Assembly: GCA_016291725.1 (NCBI GenBank)
Contig: JAEEYJ010000104.1
Span: 1 to 13,373 of the forward strand
Reading direction: 5' to 3'
From: Solobacterium sp.
GTDB lineage: Bacteria > Bacillota_I > Bacilli_A > Erysipelotrichales > Erysipelotrichaceae
DNA length: 13,373 bases
The notes below the pieces were generated by a model. It saw only the letters and a program-made list of their open reading frames with translations, was not told the origin of the DNA and ran no database searches. Shown piece after piece: positions 1-5,109 of the stretch (the stretch's first letter is position 1; the number at the start of each line of letters is the position of its first letter). Made by a program: the position numbers and the translations under genes.

Positions 1-927
1 GATTGCTTCATCGATCTGGTTCAGACGGGTCTTGTAGTCCTCCAGATTTGCTGTAACATCCTTCGGATCGCCTTCCTTCAGGGAACGCAGATCCTGCTTC
101 AGGTTGCCGGATATCAGAGTCAGGTTCTTCTCCACCTCAAGGTGATCCAGATAGACGCCCCTCTCCTTCTCGGCTGTATACTCATGGTGAACCACTTCCA
201 GCAGCTGCGGCACAACACCTCTGGCATCTTCCAGGATGGTCGGAAGATCATGCACCAGTTCCCGTGCCGTATTGATGTCAGCACGGATACCGGCCAGTTC
301 CTGCTCGGACTTATTGAAATCGGAAGCGTACATCCATTCTTCGAAGGAAGAGAACTTGGATTCAATGTCTGCAAATACATTCTGCAGCGCAGTCCAGACA
401 TAGGAAAGCTGTGTCTGGTTTTCCGTCGCTTCGTCCTTGATCTCCCGGAACTGGTTCTTCAGCTCCGTGACCTCTGCCCGCTGATCGGTCTCCTTCTGCA
501 GGATGCCGTCGAGGAACTGGTCCAGCTGAGCGATCTGTGTTTCGCCCAGGGAGATGCTTGCGGCAATATCATCCAGATCCGGACGCACTTTCTTCAGCCT
601 GCCCATCAGGATTTCATCTTCCGTATCGGCCAGAGCCTGGGCGATCTGCTTCAGGTTCTCCCCTGCTTTGTTGAATTCATCCTTGGTGCTGTCGATCTTC
701 TGCATGGTTTCCGGATCGACGCGGCTGATTGCGACAGCCTTGTTCATCTTGAAGGAAAGCGGAACGCTCCGGAGGTTGTTGTAGCGCACCTCCAGCTCCT
801 GAAGTTCTTTTTTATAATTGTTCGACCGGATCTTCTTTACGATCATGAAAACAATGATCAGCAGCGCCAGGACTGCGATCGCAATCAACACCCGAATATC
901 GGACAAAACCTTCAACACCTTATCCAT
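1..927 (-). CDS. ezrA: Septation ring formation regulator EzrA (N-terminal 309 residues, gene cut by window edge)
   Basis: EzrA is a membrane-anchored, coiled-coil regulator of the FtsZ ring that also links division to wall synthesis. Reading the minus strand from the ATG at 927 gives MDKVLKVLSD, one hydrophobic segment at about residues 11-31, then KKIRSNNYKK and a long charged helical region with no further membrane segment. This is the EzrA plan: a short exposed N-terminus, one TM helix, then cytoplasmic spectrin-like repeats. The frame stays open to base 1, so roughly the last 250 residues expected for the family (about 560-575) lie outside. The start is supported by an AGAAGGCGG Shine-Dalgarno-like sequence about 8 nt upstream. 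It is divergent from rpsD; proximity of ezrA and rpsD is also known from Bacillus. Identification rests on topology and remembered family sequence. Confidence 0.9.
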   Translation of the reverse strand, partial: MDKVLKVLSDIRVLIAIAVLALLIIVFMIVKKIRSNNYKKELQELEVRYNNLRSVPLSFKMNKAVAISRVDPETMQKIDSTKDEFNKAGENLKQIAQALADTEDEILMGRLKKVRPDLDDIAASISLGETQIAQLDQFLDGILQKETDQRAEVTELKNQFREIKDEATENQTQLSYVWTALQNVFADIESKFSSFEEWMYASDFNKSEQELAGIRADINTARELVHDLPTILEDARGVVPQLLEVVHHEYTAEKERGVYLDHLEVEKNLTLISGNLKQDLRSLKEGDPKDVTANLEDYKTRLNQIDEAI

Positions 928-957
928 GCAAGATACCGCCTTCTGTATACGCAGTTT

Positions 958-966
958 ATTTTATCA
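958..966 (-). promoter_or_regulatory. Candidate ezrA promoter, extended -10
   Basis: On the minus strand there is TGATAAAAT, a TG-n extended -10 with hexamer TAAAAT, about 31 nt upstream of the ezrA ATG. No good -35 hexamer is seen at 16-18 nt spacing, so it would rely on the extended -10 motif. Confidence 0.45.
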
Positions 967-995
967 CAGAAACCATTATCAATGATAGGAAACGA

Positions 996-1025
996 TTGAC
1001 GAATTAAACATAAATTTGTTATATT
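996..1025 (+). promoter_or_regulatory. Promoter of rpsD
   Basis: A TTGACG -35 (996-1001) and a TATATT -10 (1020-1025) are separated by 18 nt. The -10 is preceded by TG at 1017-1018, an extended -10. Transcription would start near 1032, giving a leader of about 165 nt, long enough to hold a regulatory structure. This is a strong sigma-A type promoter, as expected for a ribosomal protein gene. Confidence 0.75.
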
Positions 1026-1042
1026 ATTCAAGCGTTGAATAA

Positions 1043-1195
1043 TGGCAGCATGCGGAGTCATGCGCAAGGCGTTGCTGGCAGAAGAACTGTTACCGGAGTA
1101 CCTGGCTGCATTCAGTGAAACGGTCCGCAGCAACACCCCGCACCGATGATCCGCACCTGTTGTTGTTTCTCGGCCATAAGAAGGAGGAAACAATA
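1043..1195 (+). promoter_or_regulatory. Structured rpsD leader, putative S4 autoregulatory element
   Basis: The leader contains nested complementary segments. TGCGGA (1051-1056) pairs with TCCGCA (1150-1155) and would close the domain. GGCGTTGCTG (1068-1077) pairs with CAGCAACACC (1128-1137) with one mismatch. ACCG (1092-1095) can pair with CGGT (1121-1124). A last hairpin, TGTTGTTTCT (1161-1170) with GGAAACAATA (1186-1195), puts most of the AAGGAGG ribosome-binding site (1181-1187) in its loop, right before the rpsD ATG. In Firmicutes S4 represses its own mRNA by binding the leader, so a structure here is expected. The pairings are seen; the S4-binding role is inferred. Confidence 0.6.
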
Positions 1196-1196
1196 C

Positions 1197-1799
1197 ATGG
1201 CACGTTACACAGGACCGGTATGGAAGAAGGCAAGACGCCTGAGCTTCTCAGTACTCGAAACCGGCGAAGAGCTCAAGAAAAGAACCTATGCTCCGGGTCA
1301 GCACGGACCGACAAAGCGCATCAAGCTGAGCGGCTACGGCACCCAGCTGCGTGAGAAGCAGAGAGTCCGCAACATGTACGGTGTTACAGAGCGTCAGTTC
1401 TCCAACACCTTCGTAAAGGCTTCCCGTATGGAAGGTATGGCAGGCTACAACTTCCTGGTACTGCTTGAGAGCAGACTGGACAACCTGGTCTACCGTATGG
1501 GCTTCGCGGTTACCCGCAAGGCAGCCCGCCAGCTCGTCAACCACGGACACATCGCTGTTGACGGCAGAAAGGTCGACATCCCTTCCGCAGAGATCAAGCC
1601 TGGACAGGTCATCTCCATCAGAGAGAAGAGCCTGAACATGAAGCCGATCGTTGATTCCCTGGAATCCAACTACACAGCTCCGGCGTTCGTTACTGTAGAC
1701 AAGGAAAACAAGAAAGGCACCTATGTCCGCATTCCCGAGCGTTCCGAACTGAACCAGGAAATCAACGAAGCACTGATCGTTGAATACTACAACCGTTAA
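1197..1799 (+). CDS. rpsD: 30S ribosomal protein S4
   Basis: S4 is a primary 16S rRNA-binding protein that nucleates assembly of the small-subunit body and helps keep decoding accurate. The product is 200 residues, the usual length. It starts [17 protein letters not shown], contains YAPGQHGP (31-38), and carries an S4 RNA-binding domain at about 92-155 including [12 protein letters not shown] and [14 protein letters not shown]. The N-terminal region lacks the CxxC...C zinc ligands of cysteine-containing S4 forms, so this is the zinc-independent (C-minus) type. The ATG at 1197 is chosen over the upstream in-frame ATG at 1146 because it gives the canonical N-terminus and follows AAGGAGG (1181-1187) by 9 nt. 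It is monocistronic, with its own promoter, structured leader and terminator, and probably represses itself. Confidence 0.98.
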   Translation: MARYTGPVWKKARRLSFSVLETGEELKKRTYAPGQHGPTKRIKLSGYGTQLREKQRVRNMYGVTERQFSNTFVKASRMEGMAGYNFLVLLESRLDNLVYRMGFAVTRKAARQLVNHGHIAVDGRKVDIPSAEIKPGQVISIREKSLNMKPIVDSLESNYTAPAFVTVDKENKKGTYVRIPERSELNQEINEALIVEYYNR

Positions 1800-1807
1800 G
1801 TGAACAG

Positions 1808-1829
1808 AAGACGCAGAAATGCGTCTTTT
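1808..1829 (+). terminator. Intrinsic terminator of rpsD
   Basis: AAGACGCA (1808-1815), a GAAA tetraloop (1816-1819) and TGCGTCTT (1820-1827) form an 8-bp stem running into TTTTC. It begins 8 nt after the rpsD stop. The U-tract is short but the tetraloop stem is strong. Confidence 0.75.
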
Positions 1830-1840
1830 CCTTTGCAGAA

Positions 1841-1864
1841 GAAAAGCAGGCTTCAAGCCTGCTT
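1841..1864 (-). terminator. Intrinsic terminator of gmk with the stop codon in the loop
   Basis: Read on the minus strand, AAGCAGGCT (1864-1856), the loop TGA (1855-1853) and AGCCTGCTT (1852-1844) give a perfect 9-bp stem followed by TTTTCTTC. The loop TGA is the gmk stop codon, so the 5' arm encodes the last three sense codons (Lys-Gln-Ala). Confidence 0.8.
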
Positions 1865-2422
1865 CATATGATTCAGAATGATACTGCGGATGATCTCCGC
1901 TGCTTCGGCTACCGTCTCGTTGCAGACAACATAGCTGTATTCGTTGATCTGCTCCATCTCGATCCTGGCCTTGGCCAGACGTCCTTCTATAACATCCTCG
2001 GGCTCTGTCTGCCTGCCACGGATCCTTCTCTCCAGTTCTTCCATATTCGGTGGAATCACATAGATCGTCAGTGCATCAGGACACTTCTTCTTTACCTGCT
2101 TGCACCCCTCGATCTCAATCTCCAGAAGAACATTCTTTCCCTGGGCGCGGAGCTCCTCCACGCCCTTTACGGGCGTGCCGTAGTAATTGCCTACAAATTC
2201 CGCCCATTCCAGCAGTTCACCGCGTTCCACCGCTGCCTGGAATTCTTCCTTCGTAACATACCAGTAGTTCACGCCGTTGGTTTCCCCTTCCCTCATTTTC
2301 CTTGAGGTCATGGAAACGGAATAGGCAATCTTCAGTTCCTCATCGTCCATCAGTTCAGCCAGGATCGTACCTTTGCCGACACCGGACGGTCCGCTCATGA
2401 CAATCAGCAGCCCTTTGTTCAT
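1853..2422 (-). CDS. gmk: Guanylate kinase
   Basis: Guanylate kinase phosphorylates GMP to GDP with ATP in the cytosol. It is essential for making GTP, dGTP and (p)ppGpp. The 189-residue product has the P-loop GPSGVGKGT (11-19), the SMTSRKMREGETNGVNYWYV segment (37-56) of the GMP-binding domain, and EWAEFVGNYYGTP (72-84). Length is close to typical bacterial Gmk (about 200-207). The ATG at 2422 follows AGGAG (2433-2429 on the minus strand) by 6 nt. It is divergent from rqcH across 73 bp and convergent with rpsD. In Bacillus gmk also lies in the rqcH (yloA) neighbourhood, though co-oriented there. Nothing odd is seen in the protein. Confidence 0.97.
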   Translation of the reverse strand: MNKGLLIVMSGPSGVGKGTILAELMDDEELKIAYSVSMTSRKMREGETNGVNYWYVTKEEFQAAVERGELLEWAEFVGNYYGTPVKGVEELRAQGKNVLLEIEIEGCKQVKKKCPDALTIYVIPPNMEELERRIRGRQTEPEDVIEGRLAKARIEMEQINEYSYVVCNETVAEAAEIIRSIILNHMKQA

Positions 2423-2444
2423 CTCGTTCTCCTGTCCTGTATAC

Positions 2445-2490
2445 TTGCTATTCTACAACAGGAATCATGGTATAATCGAGCAAAAGGCGG
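2445..2490. promoter_or_regulatory. Divergent gmk/rqcH promoter region
   Basis: The plus strand has TGGTATAAT (2468-2476), a consensus -10 with TG extension, for rqcH; the nearest -35 look-alike, TTGCTA (2445-2450), is at a long 20-nt spacing. A start 6-7 nt after the -10 would leave a leader of only about 13 nt, mostly the AAAAGGCGG ribosome-binding site (2482-2490), 5 nt from the ATG. The minus strand has TAGAAT (2455-2450) as a candidate gmk -10, without a good -35. The two promoters would overlap and could interfere. Confidence 0.6.
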
Positions 2491-2495
2491 TCGAA

Positions 2496-4133
2496 ATGGC
2501 ACTGGACGGCATTATTCTGCATAAAGCAGTGCAGCAGATCAGGGAAAACCTGCCCTGCCGCATTCAGAAAATCTACCGGATCTCAGGCAACGAGATCCTT
2601 TTCCTGCTGCATACACCGGCCGGGAAGCAGCAGATGCTGATCTCCTGCCATTCACAGTACAACCGGATCCTGCTGACAAAGAGGAACTATCCGACACCGG
2701 ACGAGCCGTCAAACTTTGTTATGCTGCTGCGGAAGTACATGGAGGGAGCGATGTTTGTCTCTGTGGAGCAGGCCGGCCTCGACCGGTGGTGTACGTTCCG
2801 CGTCCGCAGGCACAACGGCATCGGGGATCAGGAAGAGCTGGATCTCGTTGTGGAACTGATGGGCAAATACGCCAATCTGATTCTGGTCTCTCCGGAAGGA
2901 AAGATCATCGATGCACTCAAGCGCATCCCTCCTTTTGAGAACAACCGCCGGACCGTCCAGCCCGGTGCTGTATTCAAGCCTACACCGGAGCAGAACAAAA
3001 AGAATCCCTTCCGGGATCCGGTCATTGAAGCAGACACCCCTCTGTACCAGCAGTTTGCCGGCTTCTCCCCCTTCCTGACGGAAGAAGCCGAAACCCGGAT
3101 GCGGGAAGGACAGTCCTTTGCGTCCTTCATGGACGAGGTAGACCGGAGCACCTGTCTGTACATTGCCAACCGGAAGAACGAAGCAGTATTCCACTGTGTA
3201 CCGCTCCACTCCGTCGGTGAGTGTGTCAGCTATCCTCTGATGGAAGGCTTTGACATCCTATTCTATCACAAGGAAGAAAAAGAGCGGATCAAGGAAATCA
3301 CCGGCAATATCCACCAGGTGGTCAAAAGAGAACTGAAGCACCAGAAGATCAAGCTGCCCCGCCTGCTCAAGGAATATGACGAAGCGCTGGACTGCGACCG
3401 CTGGAAGACATACGGTGAGCTGCTCTACGCCTACAATATCAACGATACCAAAGGAATGAAGGAGATCACCCTGAACCGTTTTGAGGATGATTCACCGGTC
3501 AGGATCCCTCTGGATCCCCGCCTGGACGGAAAAGGCAATGCCCGGAAGTGCTATACCCGCTACAGCAAACTGAAAAAAGGACAGACATACCTGCAGGAGC
3601 AGATCAGGATCTGCCGGGATGAGATCGCCTACTTTGAAGGTCTGATCGAACAGCTGGGATATACCGATTCCGAAACAGCAGGCGGTATCCGGGAAGAGCT
3701 GATCAAGGGCGGGTATATGAAAGAAGACGCCAAAGCCCGCAGAAAGAAGAAAAAGAAAACGGAAACACCGTTCCGTACTTTCGAATATGAAGGCGTGCGG
3801 ATCTCTTTCGGACGGAACAACCTGCAGAACGAAGCACTTACTTTCCACAGTGCCCGTAAGAACGAGATCTGGCTTCATGCCAAGGACTACCACGGCGCTC
3901 ATGTCGTCATTCACGACAGCAGCCCGTCCGAGGCAGTTCTGCGCATGGCAGCCAACGTTGCAGCATACTACTCCGGCGGCAGGAATTCTTCCTCTGTACC
4001 CGTAAACTGGTGCCCGGTGAAGGAACTGAAGAAAATACCGGGTGCGAAGCCCGGTATGGTACAGCTTGGCTCATACCGGACGATCTACATCGATCCGGAT
4101 CCAGGGACGATTCCCCCGTCTGCACTGAGCTGA
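2496..4133 (+). CDS. rqcH: Ribosome quality control protein RqcH (NFACT family, Rqc2 homologue)
   Basis: RqcH binds stalled 50S-peptidyl-tRNA complexes and recruits tRNA-Ala to add C-terminal alanine tails that mark aborted chains for degradation. Older annotations call it a fibronectin-binding protein. The product is 545 residues. The NFACT-N domain starts MALDGIILHKAV and holds the Asp96-Arg97 pair (GLDRW) matching the functional DR of the family. A helical/coiled-coil middle spans about 260-400. A basic patch, KARRKKKKK (413-421), precedes the NFACT-R domain (about 427-535), with GRNNLQNEALTF, IWLHAKDYHGAHVVIHD and the VKELKKIPGAKPG segment. The ATG at 2496 gives the canonical N-terminus and has an upstream AAAAGGCGG; earlier in-frame ATGs would lie upstream of the promoter. 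The last 16 codons overlap rluB on the opposite strand. Confidence 0.93.
   Translation: MALDGIILHKAVQQIRENLPCRIQKIYRISGNEILFLLHTPAGKQQMLISCHSQYNRILLTKRNYPTPDEPSNFVMLLRKYMEGAMFVSVEQAGLDRWCTFRVRRHNGIGDQEELDLVVELMGKYANLILVSPEGKIIDALKRIPPFENNRRTVQPGAVFKPTPEQNKKNPFRDPVIEADTPLYQQFAGFSPFLTEEAETRMREGQSFASFMDEVDRSTCLYIANRKNEAVFHCVPLHSVGECVSYPLMEGFDILFYHKEEKERIKEITGNIHQVVKRELKHQKIKLPRLLKEYDEALDCDRWKTYGELLYAYNINDTKGMKEITLNRFEDDSPVRIPLDPRLDGKGNARKCYTRYSKLKKGQTYLQEQIRICRDEIAYFEGLIEQLGYTDSETAGGIREELIKGGYMKEDAKARRKKKKKTETPFRTFEYEGVRISFGRNNLQNEALTFHSARKNEIWLHAKDYHGAHVVIHDSSPSEAVLRMAANVAAYYSGGRNSSSVPVNWCPVKELKKIPGAKPGMVQLGSYRTIYIDPDPGTIPPSALS
4031..4057 (-). terminator. Likely rluB terminator inside the rqcH coding sequence
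   Basis: On the minus strand, ATACCGGG (4057-4050), a 7-nt loop CTTCGCA and CCCGGTAT (4042-4035) form an 8-bp stem followed by TTTCTTC. It lies 28 nt past the rluB stop. The same palindrome encodes RqcH residues 514-521 (IPGAKPGM) on the plus strand. The tract TATTTTCTTC is a moderate U-run. Confidence 0.6.
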
Positions 4134-4834
4134 AGCAGTGCATCGATCTCGTGTTTCTTCAGGCGCCGGTATTCACCCCGTCTGAGCTTTCCAGTATCCA
4201 GATTCCCGTAGCGGATTCTTTCCAGCCGGGTGATGCGGAAGCCGAAGTGTTCCATCATCCGCCGTACTTCCCTGTTGCGTCCTTCAAAGATGGTAATCTG
4301 CAGGACGCTTTTGTTTTTGTTCGGATTGCGAAGGATGATCTTCACCTCTGCCGGGAGCGTCATTCCATCTTCCAGTTCAATGCCGTTTCGCAGCTGTTCC
4401 GCCTGTTCATCCTGGATCAGCCCCTCAATGGCAGCTTCATACGTCTTCGGCAGATGATTCCTCGGGTGCATCATCCGGTTGGCAAAATCACCATCGTTCG
4501 TCAGCAGCAGTACGCCCGCCGTATCATAATCCAGCCTTCCCACCGGATAGACCCGTTCCTTTACATCCATCAGATCCAGAACGGTCTGCCTTCCCCGGTC
4601 ATCTTTCCGCGTACATACGGTATGCAGGGGTTTGTTCATCAGCCAGAAGACCTTTTCTTCCTTCTGCAGCAGCTTTCCGTCCACTTCCACCGCATCCCGG
4701 CCGCTGACCTTTGTCCCAAGGGTGCATACTGTTTTCCCGTTGACTTTTACCCTGCCAGCCAGGATCAGCTCCTCCGCTTTCCGGCGGGAAGCGATACCGG
4801 CAGCCGCAATCACCTTCTGCAGCCGTTCTTCCAT
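4085..4834 (-). CDS. rluB: 23S rRNA pseudouridine synthase, RluB family
   Basis: This RsuA/RluB/RluE/RluF-type enzyme converts a uridine in 23S rRNA helix 90 (U2605 in E. coli numbering) to pseudouridine during 50S assembly. The 249-residue product has an S4 RNA-binding domain at about 1-60 (MEERLQKVIAAAGIASRRKAE) and the catalytic motif GRLDYDTAGVLLLTNDG (99-115) with the nucleophile Asp102. KTYEAAIEGLI (130-140) and the C-terminal EGRNREVRRMMEHFGF (184-199) are also typical. RluB is preferred over RsuA from length and resemblance to the Bacillus YpuL type, but substrate assignment is inference. The start ATG shares its A with the TGA stop of the upstream ParB-like gene (TGATG), suggesting translational coupling. 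The 3' end overlaps convergent rqcH by 49 bp. Confidence 0.92.
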   Translation of the reverse strand: MEERLQKVIAAAGIASRRKAEELILAGRVKVNGKTVCTLGTKVSGRDAVEVDGKLLQKEEKVFWLMNKPLHTVCTRKDDRGRQTVLDLMDVKERVYPVGRLDYDTAGVLLLTNDGDFANRMMHPRNHLPKTYEAAIEGLIQDEQAEQLRNGIELEDGMTLPAEVKIILRNPNKNKSVLQITIFEGRNREVRRMMEHFGFRITRLERIRYGNLDTGKLRRGEYRRLKKHEIDALLQLSADGGIVPGSGSM

Positions 4835-5109
4835 CAGTGCCGGTTCCTCGTATTGCCCCAGTACGCGCTTCCTGCCTTGGTGAAATCATCCGTGATCATC
4901 ACCGGAACGCGGCGGTATTTATCGTCCTTCTCCGCAAGAAGCGCACAGGCAGACAGCCTGCGGCGTCCGTCGGTGCAGTACCAGCCTGCTTCATCCTTCG
5001 CTATCTGGACCGGTATGGCTATCCCTCTTTCAGCGATGGAATCCAGCAGATCTCCCGGTTCTTTGTACTCCCAGCGGATCTCATTCAGATCGATCATCGT
5101 ATTGATCAT
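4834..5109 (-). CDS. Stand-alone ParB N-terminal-fold protein, 91 aa
   Basis: The protein has a single domain that looks like the ParB/sulfiredoxin fold: a short lead-in (MIDLNEIRWEYKEPG), the helix LLDSIAERGIAIPVQIA (21-37) matching the SI-x-x-GI-x-x-P block of ParB, then WYCTDGRRRLSACALL (43-58) matching the GERRxxA nucleotide-binding motif. It lacks the helix-turn-helix and dimerisation domains of a chromosome-partitioning ParB, so it is not a segregation Spo0J. The ATG at 5109 is chosen because AGGAG lies 7 nt upstream; a second in-frame ATG at 5097 would be too far. It overlaps the wall-hydrolase gene by 29 nt and rluB by 1 nt, so it is made from the same message. Function is unknown: a small nucleotide-binding or nuclease-like accessory are both possible. 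Confidence 0.75.
   Translation of the reverse strand: MINTMIDLNEIRWEYKEPGDLLDSIAERGIAIPVQIAKDEAGWYCTDGRRRLSACALLAEKDDKYRRVPVMITDDFTKAGSAYWGNTRNRH

Noticed and set aside
142..999. 285-codon plus-strand open frame
   Set aside because: It is antisense to ezrA, has low-complexity His/Leu/Gln-rich content and no family resemblance, while the minus frame reads as a clear EzrA.
4834..5109. Chromosome-partitioning ParB (Spo0J) with a nearby ParA
   Set aside because: It is far too short, with no helix-turn-helix or dimer domain; the ParA-like ATPase at 10748-11596 is an Mrp Fe-S carrier, identified by its cysteines and GPSMGK motif.
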